Assembly (NCBI GenBank): GCA_009379825.1
Contig: WHTA01000026.1
Coordinates: 1-64,000, forward strand
DNA: 64,000 bases
Direction of reading: 5' to 3'
From: Streptosporangiales bacterium
Lineage (GTDB): Bacteria; Actinomycetota; Actinomycetes; Streptosporangiales; WHST01
Shown here piece after piece: positions 52,577 through 60,698 of the stretch (its first letter is position 1; the number at the start of each line of letters is the position of its first letter). Both the position numbers and the translations under genes were made by a program. The notes beneath the pieces were generated by a model. It did no database searches and had not been told where the DNA came from. It saw nothing but the letters and a program-made list of their open reading frames with translations.

Positions 52577-53605
52577 ATGCGCGTACTGGTCACCGGCGGT
52601 GCCGGGTACATCGGCAGCCACACGACCCTCGCCCTGCTCGAGGCCGGCCACGACGTGATGATCGTGGACAACCTCACCAACTCGTACGAGGAGGCGGTGC
52701 GGCGCGTCAGCGAGCTGGCGGGGCGGGAGCCTGAGCTGCACCTCGTCGACCTGCTCGACGAGGGTGCGCTCGACGACCTGTTCGCGCGGATGGAGCTCGA
52801 CGCCGTCGTACACATCGCCGGCCTGAAGGCCGTGGGCGAGTCGGTCGCCGACCCGCTGCGCTACTACTCCACCAACATCGGTGGCACGCTGGCGCTGCTG
52901 CGGGTGATGCAGCGGCACGACGTGTTCCGGCTGGTGTTCAGCTCGTCCGCCACCGTCTACGGGCTGCACGGCGAGGCCGAGGACATGCCGCTGCACGAGG
53001 ACCTGCAGCTCGGCGCCGTCAACCCGTACGGCCAGACGAAGGTGCACATCGAGCAGATCCTCACCGACGTGGCGGCCGCCGACGCCCGGTGGCGGCTGGC
53101 GTTGCTGCGGTACTTCAACCCGGTGGGCGCGCACCCGTCCGGCCGCATCGGCGAGGACCCGCAGGGCGTGCCGGCGAACCTGCTGCCGTTCACCGCCCAG
53201 GTGGCCATCGGCCGTCGCGACAAGCTGGTCGTCTTCGGCGACGACTACCCGACCCCGGACGGCACCGGGGTGCGCGATTACATCCACGTGCTGGACCTCG
53301 CCGAGGGCCACCTCGCCGCGCTCGAGCACCTGGACGAGTTCCCTGGGGCGAACGCCTGGAACCTCGGCACCGGCACCGGCTCGTCCGTCCTCGAGGTGCT
53401 GCACGCCTTCGAACGCGCCGTGGGACACCAGCTGCCCTCGGTCGTCGCGGACCGCCGTCCCGGCGACGCCGCCGTGTCGTACTGCGACCCGAGCAAGGCG
53501 CAGCGCGACCTGGGCTGGCGGGCCAGCCGAGCACTCGACGAGATGTGCGCCGACCACTGGCGCTGGCAACAGCAGAACCCGTACGGCTACCGCGACCCGG
53601 CCTGA
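52577..53605 (+). CDS. galE: UDP-glucose 4-epimerase
   Basis: A 342-residue extended SDR that interconverts UDP-glucose and UDP-galactose. MRVLVTGGAGYIGSHTTLAL is the classic GalE start. The catalytic Ser lies in FSSSATVYG and the YxxxK in NPYGQTKVH. ALLRYFNPVGAHPSG and GTGVRDYIHVLDLAEGH are strong GalE motifs. The ATG at 52577 is preferred to the GTG at 52556, which overlaps the upstream stop; TACGGT ends 6 nt before the ATG. UDP-galactose could feed nearby envelope glycosylation. Confidence 0.94.
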   Translation: MRVLVTGGAGYIGSHTTLALLEAGHDVMIVDNLTNSYEEAVRRVSELAGREPELHLVDLLDEGALDDLFARMELDAVVHIAGLKAVGESVADPLRYYSTNIGGTLALLRVMQRHDVFRLVFSSSATVYGLHGEAEDMPLHEDLQLGAVNPYGQTKVHIEQILTDVAAADARWRLALLRYFNPVGAHPSGRIGEDPQGVPANLLPFTAQVAIGRRDKLVVFGDDYPTPDGTGVRDYIHVLDLAEGHLAALEHLDEFPGANAWNLGTGTGSSVLEVLHAFERAVGHQLPSVVADRRPGDAAVSYCDPSKAQRDLGWRASRALDEMCADHWRWQQQNPYGYRDPA

Positions 53606-53614
53606 CCGACCGCG

Positions 53615-55444
53615 TCACTCCTGCAGCCAGAACGGCTCCCCGCCGCCCGACTTACGGCGCCGACGGCCACCAGGCGGCTTGGCCGCCCGCCGCCCGCCGC
53701 CCTCGGCGGCCCGCCTGGTACCCGGCGGAGGCGGCAGCGCCGACCCGCCGTTGCCCTGTCCCGGCGCGGCCGGCGGCGCACCGTCGGGCGGCGGCGCATC
53801 GTTGCCGAACCCACCACCAGGCGGAGGCGGGCCGTTGGCTCCCGGGCCGCCCAGCGGCGGAGGCGCGCCGTTACCGAACCCACCACCAGGCGGGGGTGGC
53901 GGTGCACCGTTGTCGAACGCGCCACCCGGTGGAGGCGGCGGCGCACCGTTGGCGCCCGGGCCGGATGGTGGCGCGGTCTCGCCCGGTGGGCCGTGGCCGG
54001 GTGCGTGCCGGGGACCGGACGGCGTTCGGGACTCGGACAGGCCGTTGCCGTACCTGTCCCCCGGCGGGGACGGTGCGCCGTTGCCGAAGGCAGCTCCCGG
54101 CGGTGGCGGTAGCGGGGCACCGTCCGCGTGCCTGGGGATCGAGTGGCGGGCACCGGGCCGGTCGTCCGGCGCTTCCGGCATGCCGGGGCCGTTCGCGTGG
54201 CGCGCGCCCGGTGGCGGCGGCGGAACCTGGCCCGCCCCCGGCGGCGGTGCCTGCTGCGACAGCGGCGGGATGGTGGGCGGTGCACCCGGCCCGACGGGGA
54301 CGGCCGCGTCGCGACCTCGGCGGCCAGGCACCGGCCAGCCGTCGGCGTCGACCGGTTCGGCGGTCGTGCCGTAGTCAGGCGCCGGATACGGCTCGTCGCG
54401 CTCGTACTTGCGCTCGCGCCGGCCGCCGGGCTCGCCGCCCGCAGGCCGCTGCCGGCGCCGGAGGAAGAACGCGGCCGCGGCCGCAAGCAACGCGATGACG
54501 ATCGGCGTGGCGATGAACAACACGTCGGAGAGCGCGATGCCGCTCTCGTCGTCCTCGCTGGCTTCCGGCTTGCTCGACTGCTTCGCCTTCGGCTTCTTCC
54601 CTGCGGCGAGCGCCTCGTCCACGTTCAGGCTGAGCACCTCGCTGCGCTTGCCCTCCGAGCTCAGCAGCAGGTCATTGCCGTCGGCGGTGTACGTGATGCC
54701 CTCGCCCTGCTGCTGCTTCGGCAGCGGGAACGAGCCCAGCTGCTTCCCGGTCGTCGAGTAGACGTAGCCGGTGTCGTAGCTGCGCAGCACGAACTGCTTG
54801 CCGTCCGGCCGGAACGCGCCGTCGGTGATCATCGGCGGCAGCTTGCCGTCCAGCTTGGTCAGCTCGTTCGCCCCGGGGACCAGGTCGTCGGCGCGGTAGA
54901 GCCGCCCGTTGGGGCCCTTGGTGACCACGTACGGGATGTTGGTCTTCGGGTTGACCAGCAGCGCCTCGGCGTCGTGCGCGCCGTCGGGATAGGTGACCTC
55001 GTACGCCGCGGAGACCGGGAAGTAGCCGGTCTGGACCGGCTGCGGGAGCTTGTACCGGTAGAGCATGAGGCTGTCCCTCACGCTCTCGTTGTCCCCGATG
55101 TCACCGACCCAGAGGTTGCGCCCGCGCCCGGCGGCGAGGGCCTCCCAGTTGACGTTCTGCGCGCCCTCGAGCCGCATGGTCGCGTCCGAGCGGCCGGTCT
55201 CCGGGTTGATGCCGAAGACCCGCGTCGGCGCGTGGTCGTTGACGGTGAAGACGTACTCGGGCTCCTTCGGCGAGACCGCGAGCCCGCTGGACGCGTCGAT
55301 CCGGGTGTCGGTGAAGCGGAACGCGACGTCCTTCTTCGGCGCGGCGGCGGCCTGCTGGTCGGTGACCAGGCCGGGCGCCACCGCCGTGGCGGCCAGCGCG
55401 ACCGCCGCCACAGCCCGCGTCAGGTAGCCGGTTGCGCTCAACAC
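53615..55444 (-). CDS. secreted propeller-like membrane protein with a repetitive Pro/Gly-rich cytoplasmic tail
   Basis: A 609-residue protein. The signal peptide runs from VLSATGYLTRAVAAVALAAT to the AAAA before PKKD. The extracellular part carries propeller-like repeats (for example GLAVSPKEPEYVFTVND, NVNWEALAAGRGRNLWVGDI and GEGITYTADGNDLLLSSEG). One transmembrane helix, DVLFIATPIVIALLAAAAAF, is followed by an Arg-rich stop-transfer. About 240 residues of Pro/Gly-rich sequence end it, with several near-repeats of the form GNGAPPPPPGGGF. The GTG at 55444 overlaps the FkbM stop by 7 nt. Function unknown; a scaffold at the envelope is plausible. Confidence 0.78.
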   Translation of the reverse strand: MLSATGYLTRAVAAVALAATAVAPGLVTDQQAAAAPKKDVAFRFTDTRIDASSGLAVSPKEPEYVFTVNDHAPTRVFGINPETGRSDATMRLEGAQNVNWEALAAGRGRNLWVGDIGDNESVRDSLMLYRYKLPQPVQTGYFPVSAAYEVTYPDGAHDAEALLVNPKTNIPYVVTKGPNGRLYRADDLVPGANELTKLDGKLPPMITDGAFRPDGKQFVLRSYDTGYVYSTTGKQLGSFPLPKQQQGEGITYTADGNDLLLSSEGKRSEVLSLNVDEALAAGKKPKAKQSSKPEASEDDESGIALSDVLFIATPIVIALLAAAAAFFLRRRQRPAGGEPGGRRERKYERDEPYPAPDYGTTAEPVDADGWPVPGRRGRDAAVPVGPGAPPTIPPLSQQAPPPGAGQVPPPPPGARHANGPGMPEAPDDRPGARHSIPRHADGAPLPPPPGAAFGNGAPSPPGDRYGNGLSESRTPSGPRHAPGHGPPGETAPPSGPGANGAPPPPPGGAFDNGAPPPPPGGGFGNGAPPPLGGPGANGPPPPGGGFGNDAPPPDGAPPAAPGQGNGGSALPPPPGTRRAAEGGGRRAAKPPGGRRRRKSGGGEPFWLQE

Positions 55445-56199
55445 CGGCTCCGCGGTAGCTGCCAGTGCGGCTGGAACAGGTAGTTGCGACAGCCGTCTCG
55501 CACGTTGGACACGCGACGCCACTCCCCTCTGGACCACGCCGAGACGTGGTAACCACGTTCGGTGAACCAGCCGACAACGTCCTTCGCACAGTGACCGTAC
55601 CTCTGCGCGTGCCGGTTCTCGACCTCGAGGAGGACACTCGGCTGGAATGTCCGAATAATCCTTTCGGCGCCGCGGGCCAGTGCCAGCTCGGCACCCTCCA
55701 CGTCCGCCTTCACGAAGTCGACGCGCCCGAGCCGCGCGCGTGCGGCCAGGTCGTCCAGCGTACTCACCGGGATCTCGTGCTCGACGTGCGCCGCGAACTC
55801 GGCGTTCGAGCCGAGGCCGCGGGCGCCGGTCGCGACGAACGACCTGCCGGTGACCGGCCGGCCCCTACGCAGCGGCACCCGCACCCGCGCGGTGTGCGCG
55901 TGGTCCGCGACGGCGACCGCGCAGCGATGCACGTTCGCACCCGCCCGCAGCCGCAGCCAGCCGTCGTAGCGCGCGTAGTAACCAGGCAGCGGCTCCACGC
56001 TGAGGACGACCCCGGCGGGCCCGACCAGCTGGGACAGCACGGAGGTGTAGACGCCCAGCCCGGCTCCGACGTCGATGACCGTGTCACCGCGGCCGACCAG
56101 CCGGCGGAGCCCACGCACCTCCGGCTCGACCCACGGGGTACCCGCGGCCAGCGTGTGCAGGAGGCGGGCAGTCAACATCCCGCGCGGACCGGACCTCAC
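55438..56199 (-). CDS. FkbM-family methyltransferase
   Basis: A 253-residue SAM-dependent methyltransferase. The SAM motif is GDTVIDVGAGLGVYTSVLS, followed by VLSVEPLPGYYARYDGW, the FVKADVEGAE motif and SVLLEVENRH. The family O-methylates sugars and polyketides. GTG at 56199 is used; an ATG seven codons later is an alternative. It overlaps the propeller-protein gene. With galE nearby, a role in modifying a surface glycan is possible but unproven. Confidence 0.87.
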   Translation of the reverse strand: MRSGPRGMLTARLLHTLAAGTPWVEPEVRGLRRLVGRGDTVIDVGAGLGVYTSVLSQLVGPAGVVLSVEPLPGYYARYDGWLRLRAGANVHRCAVAVADHAHTARVRVPLRRGRPVTGRSFVATGARGLGSNAEFAAHVEHEIPVSTLDDLAARARLGRVDFVKADVEGAELALARGAERIIRTFQPSVLLEVENRHAQRYGHCAKDVVGWFTERGYHVSAWSRGEWRRVSNVRDGCRNYLFQPHWQLPRSRC

Positions 56200-56257
56200 G
56201 TCATCCCATCCTGCCTTACCGGCCAGGCGGCGCGGTACGCCCGGGTACGTTGCACCG

Positions 56258-56344
56258 TCAGCGGAGTAGCGCGTTGAGCACGACGAGTACCACGAGCACC
56301 GCGAGCACCAGCGGCAGCAGCCAGCGCGTGGTCCTGGGGTTCAC
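56258..56344 (-). CDS. 28-residue single-helix membrane peptide
   Basis: A short frame GTG to TGA encodes MNPRTTRWLLPLVLAVLVVL followed by VVLNALLR: a basic N-terminus and one leucine/valine-rich transmembrane helix. It fills most of the gap between the FkbM and thpR genes on the same strand and starts 10 nt after the thpR stop. The choice of hydrophobic codons (CTC, GTG, GTC, CTG) and the gene-sized gap support expression; a recognised ribosome binding site is weak. Function unknown. Confidence 0.5.
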   Translation of the reverse strand: MNPRTTRWLLPLVLAVLVVLVVLNALLR

Positions 56345-56353
56345 CTTCGCAGG

Positions 56354-56908
56354 CTACCCACCGGCCAGCGGCCAGGCGGCGACGGTCTCGTACCGCGGCT
56401 GCGGCCCGAGGTGGCTGCGTACGAGCGCGACCTCGGTCGCCCGCCAGTCGGGTCCCCGGTAGTCCTCGAGCTGCGCCACCTGTGCCCGTACGTCACACGG
56501 CTGCTTCTTCGCCCGGCCGACGGTGAGGTGCGGGCGGTAGGTGCGCTCGTCCATGGCCAGCCCGACGCGGCGGCCGGCCGCCCCGAGCGAACCGGCCAAC
56601 CTGACAAGCGGCTGCCGGTCGCCGGTCACCGCCAGCCAGAACACGCTCGCCCTGGCCCGGCGCGGGAACGCACCCGCGCCTGCGAACGCCAGCGTCAGCG
56701 CCGGGTGCCGGCTGCACGCGCGTGCCAGCCGCGCCTGCAGCCGCTGCGCGACGACGTCGGTCACCTCGCCGTAGAACGCCAGCGTCAGGTGCATCCTGGC
56801 GGCCGACTCCCACCGCAGCTCGGGCAGCTGTCGGCGGGCCTCGGCCAGCGCCTCGTCGACCTCGGCGAGCACCTCGGCCGGTGGCACCAGCGCGGCGAAC
56901 AGCCTCAT
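56354..56908 (-). CDS. thpR: RNA 2',3'-cyclic phosphodiesterase (LigT/ThpR)
   Basis: A 184-residue 2H phosphoesterase. The two HxT motifs are ARMHLTLAFYGEV and TYRPHLTVGR. MRLFAALVPPAEVL is the family start. It opens 2',3'-cyclic phosphates on RNA or tRNA fragments. The ATG at 56908 overlaps the MFS stop (ATGA), so it is in the MarR-MFS-thpR operon. Confidence 0.92.
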   Translation of the reverse strand: MRLFAALVPPAEVLAEVDEALAEARRQLPELRWESAARMHLTLAFYGEVTDVVAQRLQARLARACSRHPALTLAFAGAGAFPRRARASVFWLAVTGDRQPLVRLAGSLGAAGRRVGLAMDERTYRPHLTVGRAKKQPCDVRAQVAQLEDYRGPDWRATEVALVRSHLGPQPRYETVAAWPLAGG

Positions 56909-58251
56909 TCCGCCTGGCGGGAGGACGCCAGCGCCGGCTGACCGGCCGTGCGTACGTCGATGTCGGTCACGGTCACGACCGCATCCTCCTCCCGCGTGCG
57001 CTCCACGTCCCAGTGTGGCAACGGCCGCACCCGGGGACGTATCCGCATGCCCTGCTTCCGCGCGAGCACCGCGGTGACCACGACCGTCGCGACGACGCAG
57101 ATGATCCCGCCGCTGATCAGACCCCACTGGGCACCGAGCAGGCCGGCGATCCAGCCGACAAGCGGCGCCCCGATCGGCGTGCCACCCATGAAGACCAGCA
57201 TGTACAGCGACATCACCCGGCCGCGCATCGACGGCCGTGTCTGCATCTGGACGTACGCGTTCGCCGTAGTGGCCATGCTGATGGCGAACACCCCGATCGG
57301 CACCAGGATCGCCATGAACGTCTCGTACGTCGGCAGCAGCCCGGCGACGATCTCCAGCACGCCGAACAACACCGCGGCCTGCACGAAGAACCGCGCCCGC
57401 GGCCGCGCACGGCGAGCGGCGAGCAGCGCACCGGTCAGCGAGCCCACCGCCATCGCCGTGGCCAGCAGCCCGAACGCGCCCGCGCCACGGCCGAAGACCT
57501 CCTTGGTCATCAGCGCCATGGTGATCTGGAAGTTGAACCCGAACGTCCCGACCACACCGACGATGATGATCGGCAGTAACAGCTCGGGCCGCTCACGTAC
57601 GTACCGCAGCCCCTCCCTGAGCTGGCCCGGCTCCCTGGACACCCGGTCCGGCAGCCGCAGCTCGTCGGCGCGCATCAGCCGCAGCCCGACGACCACCGCG
57701 GCGTACGAGGCCGCGTTGATGAGGAAGACCGGCCCGGTGCCGACCAGGCTGATCAGCACGCCGGCAACCGCGGGGCCGACGATGCGCGCGGTGTTGAACG
57801 ACGCGCTGTTCAGCGCGACCGCGTTGCTGACCTCCTGCTGCCCGACCATCTCGACCACGAACGCCTGCCTGGTCGGGTTGTCGACGGCCGTCACGATGCC
57901 GAACGTCAACGCCAGCGCGTACACGTGCCAGACCTCGACGACGCCGGTGAGGTTGAGCAACCCCAGCGTCACCCCGACGACGGCGAACGCGATCTGCGTG
58001 GCGACCAACAGCTTGCGCTTGTCGAGCCGGTCGGCGAGCACGCCACCCCAGAGACCGAACAGCAGCAACGGCAGGAACTGCAGACCCGTGGTGACACCGA
58101 GCGCCACACCGCTGTTGCCGGAGAGGTGGAGCACCAACCAGTCCTGTGCGATGCGCTGCATCCAGGTGCCGACGTTCGAGACGATGGCACCCGACCAGTA
58201 GAGCCGGTAGTTCCTTACCCGTAGTGACCGGAAGGTGTTCGGAAGCCTCAT
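56905..58251 (-). CDS. MFS transporter (EntS/DUF894-like)
   Basis: A 448-residue major facilitator with about eleven or twelve helices. RSLRVRNYRLYWSGAIVSNV is the start typical of this group; WGGVLADRLDKRKLL is the loop 2-3 motif, and NPTRQAFVVEMV and SLGTGPVFL-like stretches follow (here SLVGTGPVFLINA). A charged C-terminal tail is present. Such proteins export drugs or siderophores. It is the second gene of the MarR operon, 42 nt after MarR. Confidence 0.9.
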   Translation of the reverse strand: MRLPNTFRSLRVRNYRLYWSGAIVSNVGTWMQRIAQDWLVLHLSGNSGVALGVTTGLQFLPLLLFGLWGGVLADRLDKRKLLVATQIAFAVVGVTLGLLNLTGVVEVWHVYALALTFGIVTAVDNPTRQAFVVEMVGQQEVSNAVALNSASFNTARIVGPAVAGVLISLVGTGPVFLINAASYAAVVVGLRLMRADELRLPDRVSREPGQLREGLRYVRERPELLLPIIIVGVVGTFGFNFQITMALMTKEVFGRGAGAFGLLATAMAVGSLTGALLAARRARPRARFFVQAAVLFGVLEIVAGLLPTYETFMAILVPIGVFAISMATTANAYVQMQTRPSMRGRVMSLYMLVFMGGTPIGAPLVGWIAGLLGAQWGLISGGIICVVATVVVTAVLARKQGMRIRPRVRPLPHWDVERTREEDAVVTVTDIDVRTAGQPALASSRQAE

Positions 58252-58293
58252 GCTGGGGCTAGTTTCTCCAATCCAACGGACGGCGGTACGTCC

Positions 58294-58755
58294 TCATGCG
58301 GTGGCGAGCTTCTCCAGTACGGGGACGGCGGCGCGTAGTGCGTCGCGTTCGGCAGGAGTGAGCTCTTTCAGGCGTTGTGCGAGCCAGGCGTCGCGTCGCT
58401 TGCGGTCCTCCTTGATCAGCCGGCGCCCCTGGACCGTCGGCGCGAACAACGCCTGCCGGCGGTCGGTCGGGTGCGCCGTGCGTTCGACCAGCGCCCGCTG
58501 CTCGAGCTGCGCGACGATGCGGGTCATCGACGGCGGCTTCACCCGTTCGCGCCTGGCCAGCTCGTTCAGGGCCAGCGGCCCGTGCTGCTCGAGTGTCGCC
58601 AGTGCCGCCACCTGTGTGGCCGGCAGTGCGTCGAGCTCGGCGGCCCGCTGCGCACGCAGCCGGCGCGACAACCGCATCACGGAGATACGCAACGTGCTCG
58701 ACAGCGCAGCGTTCGTCCGCACTGCGGACCTGAGGGAATCGTTTACGACGCGCAC
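58294..58755 (-). CDS. MarR-family transcriptional regulator
   Basis: A 153-residue winged-helix regulator. ALNELARRERVKPPSMTRIV is the recognition region and HPTDRRQALF the wing (DxRxxxxxLT-like). It likely represses itself and the MFS exporter behind it. The GTG at 58755 stands almost at the predicted transcription start. A perfect palindrome sits inside the promoter. The first 25 residues vary in the family, so a later start is possible. Confidence 0.9.
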   Translation of the reverse strand: MRVVNDSLRSAVRTNAALSSTLRISVMRLSRRLRAQRAAELDALPATQVAALATLEQHGPLALNELARRERVKPPSMTRIVAQLEQRALVERTAHPTDRRQALFAPTVQGRRLIKEDRKRRDAWLAQRLKELTPAERDALRAAVPVLEKLATA

Positions 58756-58763
58756 ATGTACGC

Positions 58764-58792
58764 ATCTTACTCGTTAGCAAAGCTAACGTAAA
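58764..58792 (-). promoter_or_regulatory. MarR promoter with palindromic operator
   Basis: Minus-strand TTTACG (58792-58787) and TAAGAT (58769-58764) are 17 nt apart, and the start codon follows 8 nt later, consistent with a leaderless message. CGTTAGC-AAA-GCTAACG (58772-58788) is a perfect 7+3+7 inverted repeat filling the spacer, as expected for a MarR-type operator. Confidence 0.7.
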
Positions 58793-58832
58793 GGGCAGTA
58801 GGCCCTACGGGGCATTACACCTCTGGAGCCGC

Positions 58833-60284
58833 TCAGCCGAGGCCGAGCAGCTTCTCGATCGGTGCGATGGCGAAGTACAGCGCGAACAGAGCCCCGACGA
58901 CCCACATCAACGGGTGGATCTCCCTGGCCCGCCGCTGCGCGACCCTGATCACCACGTAGCTGACGAACCCGGCCCCGATGCCGTTGGCGATCGAGTACGT
59001 GAACGGCATCACCACGATGGTGAGGAAGGCCGGGATGGCGACCCCGGAGTCCTTCCAGTCGATGCCGGTGACCTGGGTCATCATCAGGAACCCGACGACG
59101 ACGAGGGCGGGCGCGGCGGCCTGCGAGGGGATGACCTCCACCAGCGGAGCGAGGAAGATGGCGAGCAGGAAGAGCAGCCCGGTGACGATGCTCGCCAGCC
59201 CGGTACGTGCACCCTCACCGACGCCCGCGGTCGACTCCACGTAGGTCGTGTTCGACGAGACCGACGACGCGCCGCCCGCGATGGCGGCGATCGAGTCGAC
59301 GAACAGCACCCGACCGATGCCGGGCAGCCGGCCGTGCTCGTCGAGCAGGTTCGCCTCCGCGCCTACCCCGACGACGGTGCCCATGGTGTCGAAGAAGTCG
59401 GAGAGCATCAGCGAGAAGATGAGCAGGATCACGGCGAGCACGCTGATCCTGGTGAACGACCCGAACAGGCTCACGTCGCCGATCAGGCTCAGATCGGGCA
59501 GCCGGAACGGGTCCGTGGGGACGGCGGGCACCGCGTTGCTCCAACCGCCTGGCTCCTCCGGCGCGACTCCGATGTCGAAGATCGCCTGCACGACGAACGC
59601 GAGGACCGTGGCGGCGACGATGGCGATCAGGATCGCGCCGCGCGTCTTGCGGGCGACGAGCACGGCCATCAGCAGCACGCCGAAGACGAAGACGACGATC
59701 GGCCATCCCGTCAGCTGGCCGACGACGCCGAGCTGGAGCGGCACGGTGCCCTGTTCCGGGCGGGAGACGAACCCGGCGTCGACGAAGCCGATCAGTGCGA
59801 TGAACAACCCGATGCCGACGCTGATGGCGGTCTTCAGCTGTCTGGGGATCGCGTTGAACACGGCGGTGCGGAACCCGGTGACTACGAGGATGGTGACAAG
59901 CACCCCCTCGATGACGACCAGCCCCATCACCTCGGGCCAGCTCAACGTCTTGCTGATGACCAGCCCCGCGACGAAGCCGTTGATGCCGAGGCCGGCGGCG
60001 AGCGCGAGCGGGTACCGTCCGACGACGCCCATCAGGATGGTCAGCACACCGGCGACGAGCGCGGTCACCGCCGCCACCCGGCCGGGCCCGAGCACCGTGC
60101 CGTTCATGTCCGGGGCGTTCCCGAGGATGATCGGGTTGAGCACGACGATGTACGCCATCGTCATGAACGTCACCAGCCCGCCGCGGAGCTCCCTCGCGAC
60201 GGTCGAGCCGCGGGCACTGATCGCGAAGTACCTGTCGACAGGACCACGCGCTGCCGCGGCGTCGCGTTGAGCGGTCTCACTCAT
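58833..60284 (-). CDS. NCS2-family purine permease (AzgA/guanine-hypoxanthine type)
   Basis: A 483-residue permease with about twelve to fourteen helices. RGSTVARELRGGLVTFMTMA starts it; NPIILG, AAGLGINGFVAG, SDFFDTMGTVVGVG and GGASSVSSNTTYVESTAGVG are AzgA-type NCS2 motifs. It imports adenine, guanine or hypoxanthine with protons. ATG at 60284 has GAGGAG upstream. It follows the MarR gene region on the same strand but has a separate upstream gap, divergent from the DUF2530 gene. Confidence 0.92.
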   Translation of the reverse strand: MSETAQRDAAAARGPVDRYFAISARGSTVARELRGGLVTFMTMAYIVVLNPIILGNAPDMNGTVLGPGRVAAVTALVAGVLTILMGVVGRYPLALAAGLGINGFVAGLVISKTLSWPEVMGLVVIEGVLVTILVVTGFRTAVFNAIPRQLKTAISVGIGLFIALIGFVDAGFVSRPEQGTVPLQLGVVGQLTGWPIVVFVFGVLLMAVLVARKTRGAILIAIVAATVLAFVVQAIFDIGVAPEEPGGWSNAVPAVPTDPFRLPDLSLIGDVSLFGSFTRISVLAVILLIFSLMLSDFFDTMGTVVGVGAEANLLDEHGRLPGIGRVLFVDSIAAIAGGASSVSSNTTYVESTAGVGEGARTGLASIVTGLLFLLAIFLAPLVEVIPSQAAAPALVVVGFLMMTQVTGIDWKDSGVAIPAFLTIVVMPFTYSIANGIGAGFVSYVVIRVAQRRAREIHPLMWVVGALFALYFAIAPIEKLLGLG

Positions 60285-60449
60285 GGCGAACTCCTCGCAG
60301 GCGTGCGGCACGCGGACCGGGTGCCGCAGAACAGCCAGACGACGACGTCTACCGGGCACCGAGAAGCCTGCCAGAACGCGTTGCCAGAAGGCGAGCAGAT
60401 CACCCGTGCGCGCGGGCGGCCGACACGTGAACGTGATGACTCGTCCGGG

Positions 60450-60455
60450 TAGGCT
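60450..60455 (+). promoter_or_regulatory. -10 element of the DUF2530 gene, likely leaderless
   Basis: TAGGCT ends 7 nt before the GTG at 60463. No Shine-Dalgarno sequence fits between them. No good -35 was found. Confidence 0.45.
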
Positions 60456-60462
60456 GGCGGAC

Positions 60463-60690
60463 GTGCCTGACCCACGGCCACGCCACTCCAGCCCGCCACC
60501 GCTGCGGCCCAACGCGCTGCTCACGGTGGCGATCATCACCTTGCTGTGGATCGTCGCGCTCGTGGTGCTGTTGGTCTTCGGCCACCTGCTGCCGGTCGAC
60601 GACCGGTGGTGGCGCTGGGTCTGCGTCGCCGGCATCGCCCTCGGCCTGATCGGCATCGGCTACTTCGCCCGCAGCCCGTTCCGCCGCTGA
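60463..60690 (+). CDS. DUF2530 membrane protein
   Basis: A 75-residue protein with a proline-rich N-terminus and two predicted helices: LLTVAIITLLWIVALVVLLV and WWRWVCVAGIALGLIGIGYF. The WxWxCVAGIALGLxG segment is the DUF2530 signature, an actinobacterial family of unknown function often found beside NCS2 permeases and the sacsin-like gene, as here. It converges on the latter with an 8-nt gap. Confidence 0.85.
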   Translation: MPDPRPRHSSPPPLRPNALLTVAIITLLWIVALVVLLVFGHLLPVDDRWWRWVCVAGIALGLIGIGYFARSPFRR

Positions 60691-60698
60691 CCCCGTCC

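Noticed and set aside
53740-54370. Second coding strand over the Pro/Gly tail (plus-strand Gly/Pro-rich frame)
   Set aside because: It is the mirror of the repetitive tail; the minus frame has the signal peptide, propeller and helix in continuity.
58772-58788. IdeR box upstream of the MarR gene
   Set aside because: It shares TTAG..CTAA with the iron box but has an AAA centre and lacks the outer TTAGG/CCTAA halves; a MarR site is the simpler reading.
60285-60449. Purine riboswitch ahead of the NCS2 permease
   Set aside because: No conserved purine-aptamer loops or pairing were found in the upstream gap, and such riboswitches are not expected in this lineage.
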